A stretch of DNA of 64,000 bases from assembly GCF_900115715.1 (NCBI RefSeq), contig NZ_FOXM01000018.1:31951-95950 (forward strand), given 5' to 3'. Positions 41,206 to 48,989 of the stretch are shown piece by piece. A program made the position numbers and the translations under genes. The notes below the pieces were generated by a model that ran no database searches, was not told the origin of the DNA, and saw only the letters and a list, made by a program, of their open reading frames with translations. This DNA comes from Geopseudomonas sagittaria (GTDB lineage: Bacteria; Pseudomonadota; Gammaproteobacteria; Pseudomonadales; Pseudomonadaceae). Each line of letters begins with the position of its first letter. The first letter of the stretch is position 1.

Positions 41206-41230
41206 GGAGAGCCCCTTGTAGGGGCCCTCC
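41206..41230 (-). repeat. Intercistronic stem-loop between prpC and acnD
   Basis: GGAG-n-GCCCC pairs with GGGGC-n-CTCC around a five-base loop, ten bases past the prpC stop. No U-run follows, so it is more likely an mRNA-stabilising or attenuating hairpin than a full terminator. Confidence 0.5.
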
Positions 41231-41239
41231 CGTTCCCGA

Positions 41240-42367
41240 TCAGCGCTGCGCCAGCGACGGCACGGCGCGCGGCTCGACGCCGATGTACTCGGCGCTCGGG
41301 CGGATGATGCGGTTGTTGGCACGCTGCTCGAACACGTGGGCGGCCCAGCCGGTGACCCGCGAGCAGACGAAGATCGGGGTGAACAGCTTGGTCGGGATGC
41401 CCATGAAGCGGTAGGCCGAGGCGTGGTAGAAGTCGGCGTTGGGGAACAGCTTCTTCTGCTCCCACATGACCTGGTCGATGGCCTCGGACACCGGGAAGAT
41501 CACGGTATCGCCCACTTCATCGGCGAGCTGCTTCGACCAGACCTTGATCACCTCGTTGCGCGGATCGGACACGCTGTAGATCGCGTGGCCGAAGCCCATG
41601 ATCTTGTCCTTGCGGGCGAGCATGGCCAGGGTGCCGGCAGTGGCCTCTTCCGGCGAGGCGAACTTCTCGATCATCTCCATGGCCGCCTCGTTGGCACCGC
41701 CGTGCAGCGGGCCGCGCAGCGAGCCGATGGCGCCGGTGACGCAGGAGTACAGGTCGGACAGGGTCGAGGCACACACGCGGCCGGTGAAGGTCGAGGCGTT
41801 GAACTCGTGCTCGGCGTAGAGGATCAGCGACACGTTCATCACCTTGCGGTGCAGCTCGCTGGGCTTCTTGTCGTGCAGCAGGGCCAGGAAGTGGCCGCCG
41901 AGGTCGGCTTCGCCGGTGACGCAGTCGATGCGCACGCCCTGGTGGCTGAAGCGGTACCAGTAGCACATGATCGCCGGGAAGGCGGCCAGCAGACGGTCGG
42001 CGATGTCGCGCTGCTCGTCGAAGCTGTGCTCCGGCTCCAGGGTGCCGAGCATCGAGCAGCCGGTGCGCATCACGTCCATCGGATGGGCGTCGGCCGGGAT
42101 GCGCTCGAGCACTTCCTTGAGCGCCTGGGGCAGATCGCGCAGGCCCTGCAGGCGCTGCAGGTAGGCATCCAGCTGGGCAGCCGTCGGCAGTTCGCCGTAG
42201 AGCAGCAGGTAGGCGACCTCCTCGAACAGACAGTCCTTGGCGAGCTCGCGGACATCGTAGCCGCGATAGGTCAGACCGGCGCCTTCCTTGCCTACGGTGG
42301 ACAGGGCAGTCTGTCCGGCAATCTGGCCACGCAGGCCGGCACCACTCAGAACTTTTGCTTCAGCCAT
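41240..42367 (-). CDS. prpC: 2-methylcitrate synthase
   Basis: A 375-residue citrate-synthase family enzyme that condenses propionyl-CoA and oxaloacetate to 2-methylcitrate. Catalytic-site blocks are GPLHGGANEAAMEMI (His), KIMGFGHAIYSVSDPR (His) and the aspartate near FYHASAYRFMGIP. At about 375 residues it belongs to the short type II/methylcitrate-synthase class and not to the 430-residue GltA class. The context between prpB and acnD supports the methylcitrate role. Confidence 0.95.
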   Translation of the reverse strand: MAEAKVLSGAGLRGQIAGQTALSTVGKEGAGLTYRGYDVRELAKDCLFEEVAYLLLYGELPTAAQLDAYLQRLQGLRDLPQALKEVLERIPADAHPMDVMRTGCSMLGTLEPEHSFDEQRDIADRLLAAFPAIMCYWYRFSHQGVRIDCVTGEADLGGHFLALLHDKKPSELHRKVMNVSLILYAEHEFNASTFTGRVCASTLSDLYSCVTGAIGSLRGPLHGGANEAAMEMIEKFASPEEATAGTLAMLARKDKIMGFGHAIYSVSDPRNEVIKVWSKQLADEVGDTVIFPVSEAIDQVMWEQKKLFPNADFYHASAYRFMGIPTKLFTPIFVCSRVTGWAAHVFEQRANNRIIRPSAEYIGVEPRAVPSLAQR

Positions 42368-42417
42368 TGCTTTGTTCCTCTATTGAATTTCTTGTTGGAT
42401 ACAGCAGCTTCAAACGC

Positions 42418-42437
42418 GAGCCTCACCCTTGAGGCTC
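42418..42437 (-). repeat. Intercistronic stem-loop between prpB and prpC
   Basis: GAGCCTCA/TGAGGCTC, a perfect eight-base stem with a CCCT loop, 15 bases past the prpB stop. On the minus strand GCGTTTG follows, which is a poor terminator tail. Confidence 0.5.
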
Positions 42438-42452
42438 AATTTCCCGACGCTC

Positions 42453-43364
42453 TCAGCAGTCGCGCTTCGGGCCCAGCTTGCCCTGGCCCTTCTGGGCGAA
42501 CAGCTGGTCGAGCTTCTGCTCGTAGTCGTGGTAGCCGAGGAAGTCGTACAGCTCGGCACGGGTCTGCATGATCGGCACCACGTTCTTCTGGGTGCCCTGC
42601 TCGCGGATGGCCTGATAGACCTTGAGCGCGGCGGCGTTCATCGCCCGGTAGGCGCCGCAGCAGTACAGGATCATGTCCACGTCCACCGAGGCCAGCTCGT
42701 CGCGGGTGAACAGCGGGGTGTGGCCGAATTCGGTGATGTTGGCGAGGATCGGCACGCCGACGGCCTTGCGGAACTCCTTGTACATCGACAGCTCGGTCAT
42801 CGCCTCGGGGAAGATCATGTCGGCACCTGCCTCGACGTAGGCGCAGGCGCGGTCGATGGCCGCCTGCAGGCCCTCGCCAGCCAGGGCGTCGGTACGCGCC
42901 ATGATCACGAAGCTGTCGTCGCGACGGGCATCGACGGCGGCCTTGATGCGGTCGACCATCTCCTCGGTGCTGACCACTTCCTTGCCCGGACGATGACCAC
43001 AGCGCTTGGTGCCGACCTGGTCCTCGATGTGCACGGCAGCGACGCCGGCCTTCTCGAACGAGCGGATGGTACGGGCGATGTTGAAGGCGCCGCCCCAGCC
43101 GGTGTCGATGTCGACCAGCAGCGGCAGGGTGGTGGCGTCGGTGATGCGGCGGGCATCGATCAGCACGTCTTCCATGGTGCTGATGCCCAGATCCGGGATG
43201 CCCAGCGAGTTGGCCGCCACGCCGCCGCCGGAGATGTACAGCGCCTTGAAGCCGGTGGCTTCGGCCATGCGCGCAGCATAGGCGGTGATGGCACCCGCGA
43301 TCTGCAGCGGAGACTCGCTGGCGACGGCTTCACGGAATTTCTGGCCGGGGGTCTTGTGGCTCAT
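42453..43364 (-). CDS. prpB: 2-methylisocitrate lyase
   Basis: A 303-residue PEP-mutase/isocitrate-lyase superfamily enzyme. It splits 2-methylisocitrate into pyruvate and succinate, the last step of the methylcitrate cycle. It contains [13 protein letters not shown] with the catalytic cysteine, the Mg-binding segment [11 protein letters not shown] and [10 protein letters not shown]. Its ATG overlaps the stop of the upstream GntR regulator by four bases, so regulator and enzyme are translationally coupled. Confidence 0.95.
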   Translation of the reverse strand: MSHKTPGQKFREAVASESPLQIAGAITAYAARMAEATGFKALYISGGGVAANSLGIPDLGISTMEDVLIDARRITDATTLPLLVDIDTGWGGAFNIARTIRSFEKAGVAAVHIEDQVGTKRCGHRPGKEVVSTEEMVDRIKAAVDARRDDSFVIMARTDALAGEGLQAAIDRACAYVEAGADMIFPEAMTELSMYKEFRKAVGVPILANITEFGHTPLFTRDELASVDVDMILYCCGAYRAMNAAALKVYQAIREQGTQKNVVPIMQTRAELYDFLGYHDYEQKLDQLFAQKGQGKLGPKRDC

Positions 43365-44083
43365 GACTTACCTCGTTGCGTGGTGTTCTTGTGGGCGGCG
43401 TCCTGGAAGTGACGCGCGACGTTGCGCTTGGAGGCCGCGATATGGCGGCGCATCAGCAGCTCGGCCAGTTCGCCGTCACGGTCGGCGATGGCATCGAGAA
43501 TGCGGTGGTGCTCGACGAAGGCCTGGCGCGGCCGGTTCGGGGTGGTCGAGAACTGGATGCGGTACATGCGCACCAGTTGATACAGCTCGTTGCACAGCAG
43601 GTTGCTGAGCGTCTGGTTGCCGCTGCCCTGGATGATCCGATAGTGGAAGTCGAAGTCGCCTTCCTGCTGGTAGTAGCCAATGCCGGCGCGGAACGCCTCG
43701 TCGCGCTGGTGGGTCTCCAACACCTGGCGCAGCTCGTTGATCTCCTCCAAGGACATGCGTTCGGCGGCCAGCCGACAGGCCATGCCTTCCAGCGACTCGC
43801 GAATCTCGTACAGCTCGATCAGTTCGGCCTCGCTGAGGGACACCACGCGCGCGCCGGCATGCGGCACCCTGACCAGCAGACGCTGCCCTTCCAGACGGCG
43901 AATCGCCTCGCGCAGCGGGCCGCGACTGATGCCGTAGGCACGCGCCAGCTCGGGTTCGGAGATCTTGCTGCCCGGGGCGATGTCGCCGCGCACGATGGCC
44001 GACTGGATGCGCCGGAACACATGATCCGAAAGGGTTCCGGCTTCGTCGTCCACAATGGGGGCTTCTGCTAGCGCGTCCATCAT
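43361..44083 (-). CDS. GntR/FadR-subfamily regulator of the prp cluster
   Basis: A 240-residue repressor-type protein. It has an N-terminal winged helix ([49 protein letters not shown]) and a C-terminal FCD ligand domain ([18 protein letters not shown]...[12 protein letters not shown]...HHRILDAI). It heads the prpB-prpC-acnD-prpF-prpD transcript and probably represses it until a methylcitrate-cycle intermediate binds. Two TGTCGACA-core sites upstream suggest autoregulation. Start is ATG at 44083; the adjacent second ATG at 44080 is equally possible. It replaces the sigma-54 PrpR activator of enterobacteria. Confidence 0.88.
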   Translation of the reverse strand: MMDALAEAPIVDDEAGTLSDHVFRRIQSAIVRGDIAPGSKISEPELARAYGISRGPLREAIRRLEGQRLLVRVPHAGARVVSLSEAELIELYEIRESLEGMACRLAAERMSLEEINELRQVLETHQRDEAFRAGIGYYQQEGDFDFHYRIIQGSGNQTLSNLLCNELYQLVRMYRIQFSTTPNRPRQAFVEHHRILDAIADRDGELAELLMRRHIAASKRNVARHFQDAAHKNTTQRGKS

Positions 44084-44084
44084 A

Positions 44085-44093
44085 TTGTCGACA
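44085..44093. promoter_or_regulatory. Proximal operator-like site before the GntR regulator
   Basis: TTGTCGACA, with a palindromic TGTCGACA core, immediately upstream of the regulator start codon. It repeats the core of the larger palindrome at 44156-44171; the two centres are 74 bases apart, close to seven helical turns. Confidence 0.55.
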
Positions 44094-44155
44094 CATCTCT
44101 GAGGCTGATGGACAAAAGCTAGGGCAACACCCGATTAATGTCAAACATCCTTAGA

Positions 44156-44171
44156 CGATTGTCGACAATCG
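44156..44171. promoter_or_regulatory. Main operator palindrome of the prp regulator
   Basis: CGATTGTCGACAATCG is a perfect 16-base palindrome in the gap between the GntR gene and the divergent protease operon. FadR/FCD-type GntR proteins bind short palindromes of this kind, so this is the probable operator. Confidence 0.65.
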
Positions 44172-44276
44172 ACCTGACAAGCGTCTTTCGGGCACCGTTC
44201 TTGCCACGCCCCGCCGCGCACCCCCAGCATCCCGCTCCACGCTCCCGCTGCGACTGTCGCCGGGCTATCCGCTGCA

Positions 44277-44285
44277 TGCTAGAAT
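44277..44285 (+). promoter_or_regulatory. Extended -10 promoter of the protease/7TM/ATP-grasp operon
   Basis: TGCTAGAAT is an extended -10 element (TGn plus TAGAAT), 74 bases before the first gene. No good -35 is seen at the right distance, as often in extended -10 promoters. Confidence 0.45.
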
Positions 44286-44359
44286 GGCCGCCGTTTGCGC
44301 GGCAGCCAACCCCCTGCCCTCACCTTCCCGGCCCCCTCACGCTTCATCACTCAGGACCT

Positions 44360-44893
44360 ATGAGACTCAAGCCCCTTGTCTTGCTACTCAGCCTGCTGAT
44401 GCCCTGCGGCCTTAGCCTTGCTGCCGAAAAAACCGTTTACGGTCTCAACGAATATGTCGGCCTTCAGGAACTCGACAGCGTTCTGGCTGCCAAACTCGAC
44501 ACCGGCGCCAAGACCGCCTCGCTCGGCGCGCGCAACATCAAGCGCTTCAAGCGCAATGGTGAAGCCTGGGTGCGCTTCGAGATCGGCAGCGACGAAGACG
44601 CGACGACGATCGAGAAACCGCTGGCCCGCATCAGCAAGATCAAGCGGCGCGCCGGTGACTTCGACCCCGACGAAGGGAAAACCTATACTGCCAGGCCGGT
44701 GATCGAGCTCGATGTCTGCATGGGCGACACGCTGCGCACCATCGAAGTGAACCTGACCGACCGCAGTGCGTTCCAATACCCGCTGCTGATCGGCGCCGAG
44801 GCTCTCAAACGCTTCGGCGCCCTGGTAGACCCCAGTCTCAAATACGCCGCCGGCAAACCCGGCTGCTCCAACGTTGCACTCTCGGACGAGTAA
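44360..44893 (+). CDS. Periplasmic retropepsin-like aspartic protease (RimK-associated family)
   Basis: A 177-residue protein with a Sec signal peptide (about 1-22, ending LSLAA). Its domain belongs to the family often annotated 'ATP-dependent zinc protease'; it shows the aspartic-protease signature AAKLDTGAKTASL with Asp47-Thr-Gly. The single DTG per chain implies a homodimer like retropepsin. The ATG at 44360 follows AGGA. It is the first gene of a three-gene operon with an inactive-transglutaminase 7TM protein and an ATP-grasp ligase; equivalents are PA1766-PA1768 in P. aeruginosa (I recall the name rlo, osmotic stress). Substrate unknown. Confidence 0.75.
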   Translation: MRLKPLVLLLSLLMPCGLSLAAEKTVYGLNEYVGLQELDSVLAAKLDTGAKTASLGARNIKRFKRNGEAWVRFEIGSDEDATTIEKPLARISKIKRRAGDFDPDEGKTYTARPVIELDVCMGDTLRTIEVNLTDRSAFQYPLLIGAEALKRFGALVDPSLKYAAGKPGCSNVALSDE

Positions 44894-44898
44894 CCTCG

Positions 44899-46425
44899 AT
44901 GCGCTCCCTCACTTTGCACCTGAAAGTCCTCATCGCCATATTGGTGAGCCTGGGCGTGGCGATCACCGCCTACCAGATTTTCGTCCTCGGCATCCCGGTC
45001 ACCGAGGCGGAAACGGATAACGTCTGGAACATCGACGCCAAGGTCGAGTTCCAGGCCAACCCGCGCGACCCGGTCAAGGTGCAGATGTTCGTGCCGCCGC
45101 TGGTCCAGGACTTCGTCAGTCTCAACGAGAGCTTCATCTCCAACAACTACGGCGTCAGTGTCAACAATGTCGACGGCAACCGCCGGGTGACCTGGTCCGC
45201 CCGCCGCGCCAACGGTCCGCAGACCCTCTACTACCGCATGGTCCTGACCCAGCGCTTCGCCACGGAAAAGCCTGCGGAAAAAGGGCCGATCTATCGTGAG
45301 AGCCTGCCGATCGCCGGCCCCGAGCAGATCGCCGCCGAGGCCCTGCTGGCGCCCATCCGCCAGCATTCGGCCGACGTCGAGACCTTCATCAGCGAGACCA
45401 TCAAGCGCGTCAACAACCTCAATGACGACAACGTCAAGCTGCTGCTCGCCGGCGACACCTCGGTCAACAATCGCGCGCGGGTCATCGACCTGCTGCTGTC
45501 CATCGCCCATGTGCCGCTGGAACGGGTCAACACCATCCGCCTGATCGAAAACCAGGTGCAGACCCCCGAGCTGTGGCTGCGCAGCTTCAACGGCCAGAAC
45601 TGGCTGTACTTCAACCCCGAGAATGGCCAGCAGGGCCTGCCGCGCGACCGCCTGATCTGGTGGCTGGGTGACGGCGAACTGGTCAAGGTCGATGGCGGCA
45701 AGCAGCCGCAGGTCAGCTTCACCCTCAACACCAGCGAGCTGAACGCCATCCGCCTGGCCAAGCAGTCCGACGCCTCGGCCGATTCGGGCTTCCTCGAGTA
45801 CTCGCTGTACGGCCTGCCGCTGCAGACCCAGCAGACCTACCAGATCATGATCATGATCCCGATCGGCGTGCTGGTGATCCTGATCCTGCGCAACCTCGGC
45901 GGCCTGCAGACCCTCGGCACCTTCACCCCGGTACTGATCGCCCTGGCCTTCCGCGAGACCCAGCTGGGCTTCGGCATCATGCTGTTCACCATCATCACCG
46001 CGCTGGGCCTGTCGCTGCGCTCCTACCTCGAGCACCTCAAGCTGCAGATGCTGCCACGCCTGTCGGTGGTGCTGACCTTCGTGGTGGTGCTGATCGCGGT
46101 GATCAGCCTGTTCAGCCACAAGCTCGGCCTCGAGCGCGGCCTGTCGGTGGCGCTGTTCCCGATGGTGATCCTGACCATGACCATCGAACGCCTGTCGATC
46201 ACCTGGGAAGAACGTGGCGGCAGCCATGCCTTCAAGGTCGCCGTCGGCACCCTGATCGCCGCCACCCTGGCGCACCTGCTGATGAGCATTCCGGAGCTGA
46301 CCTACTTCATCTTCACCTTCCCGGCCGTGCTGCTGATTCTGGTGGGCTTCATGCTGGCGATGGGTCGCTACCGCGGCTACCGCCTGACCGAGCTGTTCCG
46401 CTTCAAAGCCTTCCTCAAGGACTGA
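44899..46425 (+). CDS. Inactive transglutaminase fused to 7-TM domain
   Basis: A 508-residue inner-membrane protein. It has one N-terminal helix (VLIAILVSLGVAITAYQIFVLGI), a large periplasmic region (about 30-315) corresponding to an inactive transglutaminase-like domain, then about seven closely spaced C-terminal helices (from IMIMIPIGVLVILIL to FTFPAVLLILVGFMLAMG). Catalytic Cys/His of active transglutaminases are not apparent. It starts five bases after the protease gene and ends four bases before the ligase gene, so the three act together, probably as a sensor or substrate-presenting scaffold (inference). Confidence 0.8.
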   Translation: MRSLTLHLKVLIAILVSLGVAITAYQIFVLGIPVTEAETDNVWNIDAKVEFQANPRDPVKVQMFVPPLVQDFVSLNESFISNNYGVSVNNVDGNRRVTWSARRANGPQTLYYRMVLTQRFATEKPAEKGPIYRESLPIAGPEQIAAEALLAPIRQHSADVETFISETIKRVNNLNDDNVKLLLAGDTSVNNRARVIDLLLSIAHVPLERVNTIRLIENQVQTPELWLRSFNGQNWLYFNPENGQQGLPRDRLIWWLGDGELVKVDGGKQPQVSFTLNTSELNAIRLAKQSDASADSGFLEYSLYGLPLQTQQTYQIMIMIPIGVLVILILRNLGGLQTLGTFTPVLIALAFRETQLGFGIMLFTIITALGLSLRSYLEHLKLQMLPRLSVVLTFVVVLIAVISLFSHKLGLERGLSVALFPMVILTMTIERLSITWEERGGSHAFKVAVGTLIAATLAHLLMSIPELTYFIFTFPAVLLILVGFMLAMGRYRGYRLTELFRFKAFLKD

Positions 46426-46429
46426 TGCC

Positions 46430-47416
46430 ATGTTCGGTCTGATCAAAACCTGGAAGGCCCTGCATGCCAAGGGCATCATGGGCATCAACCGGCGCAACGC
46501 GGACTACGTGCTGAAGTACAACAAGCGCAGTCTGTATCCGGTGGTGGACGACAAGATCCTCACCAAGGAGCGCGCCATCACCGCTGGCATCCACGTGCCG
46601 GAGATGTACGGCATCATCTCCACCGAGAAGGAAATCGAGAAGTTCGACGAGATCATCGCCGGACACAACGATTTCGTGATCAAGCCGGCGCAGGGCGCCG
46701 GCGGCGATGGCATCCTGGTGATCGCCGACCGCTTCGAGGGCCGCTTCAAGACCGTCTCCGGCAAGATCGTCAGCCGCGACGAGATCGAGCAGCAGCTCTC
46801 CAGCATCCTCTCCGGCCTGTATTCGCTGGGTGGCGGTCGCGACCGCGCGCTGATCGAATACCGGGTCACCCCGGATCCGATCTTCAAGAGCATCAGCTAC
46901 GAGGGGGTGCCGGACATCCGCATCATCGTGCTGATGGGCTACCCGGTGATGGCCATGCTGCGCCTGCCGACCCGCCAGTCCAACGGCAAGGCCAACCTGC
47001 ACCAGGGCGCCATCGGCGTCGGTGTCGACCTGGCCACCGGCATCACCCTGCGCGGCACCTGGCTGAACAACAAGATCACCAAGCACCCGGACACCACCAA
47101 CGCGGTGGATGGCGTGCAGCTGCCCAATTGGGACGGCTTCATGAAGCTGGCCGCGGGTTGCTACGAGCTGTGCGGCCTGGGCTACATCGGCGTCGACATG
47201 GTGCTCGACCAGGAGAAGGGACCGCTGATCCTGGAGCTCAACGCCCGTCCGGGCCTGAACATCCAGATCGCCAACGACTGTGGCCTGACCCATCGCGCCC
47301 ACGCCGTGGAGGAACGCCTGGCCGAACTGAAGGCCAAGGGCATCGAGGAAACCCCGGAGCAGCGCGTGCGCTTCTCCCAGGAGCTGTTCGGCCACATCAA
47401 GCCGGTCGAGCTCTAA
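46430..47416 (+). CDS. ATP-grasp alpha-L-glutamate ligase-like protein (RimK-related)
   Basis: A 328-residue cytosolic ATP-grasp enzyme. Nucleotide-binding lysine and glycine loop lie in FVIKPAQGAGGDGIL, the hinge DxR in VPDIRIIVLMG, and the Mg-binding Glu/Asn in LILELNARPGLNIQ. The family is related to RimK, which adds glutamate residues to proteins; here the acceptor is unknown. It is the last gene of the operon with the periplasmic protease and the 7TM protein. Comparative genomics predicts that these sets make and process peptide-tagged products. A terminator follows. Confidence 0.85.
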   Translation: MFGLIKTWKALHAKGIMGINRRNADYVLKYNKRSLYPVVDDKILTKERAITAGIHVPEMYGIISTEKEIEKFDEIIAGHNDFVIKPAQGAGGDGILVIADRFEGRFKTVSGKIVSRDEIEQQLSSILSGLYSLGGGRDRALIEYRVTPDPIFKSISYEGVPDIRIIVLMGYPVMAMLRLPTRQSNGKANLHQGAIGVGVDLATGITLRGTWLNNKITKHPDTTNAVDGVQLPNWDGFMKLAAGCYELCGLGYIGVDMVLDQEKGPLILELNARPGLNIQIANDCGLTHRAHAVEERLAELKAKGIEETPEQRVRFSQELFGHIKPVEL

Positions 47417-47438
47417 ACCAGTCGAGCTCTGGCCCTCT

Positions 47439-47470
47439 GCGGGCGCCTGCCAGCCAGGCGCCCGCTTCTC
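47439..47470 (+). terminator. Terminator after the ATP-grasp gene
   Basis: An 11-base perfect stem (GCGGGCGCCTG/CAGGCGCCCGC) with a five-base loop, followed by TTCTCC. It lies just after the operon end and before pabB. Confidence 0.7.
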
Positions 47471-47539
47471 CCCACAACCCCACCCATCCTGCCGCGCCCC
47501 TGCGTTAGAATTCCGGCTTGCGATCGTTCGAGCCTAGCC

Positions 47540-48889
47540 ATGCCCACCTGCTGCGTTCACCCCCTGCCCTACCACGCCGATCCCCGCGAGCGTTTCGCCC
47601 TCGTGCGCGCCGCTCCCGGCGCCTGCCTGCTGGACGGCGGCCGGCCGGGTGCCGATCGCGGCCGCTTCGATCTGTTCAGCGCCTGGCCCGAGCAGCGCCT
47701 CTCGCCCGAATCCGGCGAGGACGGCCGCGCCTTCCTCGCCCGTTGCCGGGCCGCCCTCGCCAGCCTGGGCCGCGCCGAAGCGCCGGATGGCTGCGAGCTG
47801 CCGTTCACCGGCGGCCTGCTCGGCTACCTCGGCTACGACTTCGGCCGCCGCCTGGAGCGCCTGCCCGCGCAGGCCGCCGACGACCTGCAACTGCCCGACG
47901 CGGCCTTCGGCCTGCATGCCTGGGCGCTGGTCAGCGACCACCAGCGGCAGACCTCGCAGCTGGTGTTCCACCCGAGCCTGGCCGCCCAGCGCCGTGATGC
48001 GCTGATCGCCCTGTTCGAGGCGCCCGCCACGCCCGCCCCACCCGGCGAGTTCCGCCTGCTCGCGCCGTTTGCCGCCGACATCGACGCCGGCCAGTACCAG
48101 GCCGCCATCGAGCGAATCCAGGCCTATATCCGCGCCGGCGACTGCTATCAGGTCAACTTCGCCCAGCGCTTCCAGGCCCCCTGGCAGGGCGACCCCTGGG
48201 CGGCCTACGGCGCGCTGCGCGACGCCTGTCCGACGCCCTTCGCCGGCTACCTCGCGCTGGACGACGGCGCGATCCTCAGCCTGTCGCCGGAGCGTTTCCT
48301 CAGTGTGCGCCAGGGCCAGGTCGAGACCCGGCCGATCAAGGGCACCCGCCCGCGCGGCCGCGATGCCGGCGAAGACCGTGCCCTGGCCGCCGAGCTGCTG
48401 GCCAGCCGCAAGGATCGCGCCGAGAACCTGATGATCGTCGACCTGCTGCGCAACGACCTCGGCCGCAGCTGCCGTACCGGTTCGGTGCGCGTGCCGGAAC
48501 TGTTCGCCCTGGAAAGCTATCCCAACGTGCACCACCTGGTCAGCTCGGTGACCGGCGAGCTGGCCGCGGGCCTGGACGCCTTCGACCTGCTGGCCGGCAG
48601 CTTCCCCGGCGGCTCGATCACCGGCGCGCCGAAGATCCGCGCCATGCAGATCATCGACGAACTGGAGCCGAGCCGCCGCTCGATCTACTGCGGCTCGCTG
48701 CTGTTCATCGACAGCCGCGGCGAGATGGACAGCTCGATCTGCATCCGCACCGTCCTCCTGCAGGCCGGCCAGGCCAGTTGCTGGGGCGGCGGCGGCATCG
48801 TCATGGACTCCGAGTGGCAGTCCGAGTACGAGGAGTCGAAGACCAAGGTGCGCGTGCTGCTGCAGACCCTGGAAGCCACCCTCGACTGA
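47540..48889 (+). CDS. pabB: Aminodeoxychorismate synthase component I
   Basis: A 449-residue chorismate-utilising enzyme that aminates chorismate to 4-amino-4-deoxychorismate for folate synthesis. The lysine of the PIKGTRPRG motif distinguishes ADC synthases from anthranilate synthases, which have Ala there. Further blocks: ENLMIVDLLRNDLGR, SFPGGSITGAPK and GGGGIVMDSEWQSEYEES. The N-terminal part (LPYHADPRERFALVR) is the usual PabB cap. It works with a PabA amidotransferase not in this window. The SMC-like cassette starts 100 bases downstream on the same strand. Confidence 0.94.
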   Translation: MPTCCVHPLPYHADPRERFALVRAAPGACLLDGGRPGADRGRFDLFSAWPEQRLSPESGEDGRAFLARCRAALASLGRAEAPDGCELPFTGGLLGYLGYDFGRRLERLPAQAADDLQLPDAAFGLHAWALVSDHQRQTSQLVFHPSLAAQRRDALIALFEAPATPAPPGEFRLLAPFAADIDAGQYQAAIERIQAYIRAGDCYQVNFAQRFQAPWQGDPWAAYGALRDACPTPFAGYLALDDGAILSLSPERFLSVRQGQVETRPIKGTRPRGRDAGEDRALAAELLASRKDRAENLMIVDLLRNDLGRSCRTGSVRVPELFALESYPNVHHLVSSVTGELAAGLDAFDLLAGSFPGGSITGAPKIRAMQIIDELEPSRRSIYCGSLLFIDSRGEMDSSICIRTVLLQAGQASCWGGGGIVMDSEWQSEYEESKTKVRVLLQTLEATLD

Positions 48890-48989
48890 TATTTACCCGC
48901 GACCGGAAAGGCGACCGGGGCGACACTTCCGCGCGCGCCGCCTGTCTACACTGCGCCCCGGCCCGCTTCGTTGCACAGAAAGGATCCCC

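Noticed and set aside
47405..47430. Ten-base direct repeat GTCGAGCTCT around the stop of the ATP-grasp gene
   Set aside because: Short and without a partner element; it may be a small slippage duplication but nothing suggests an attachment site or insertion.
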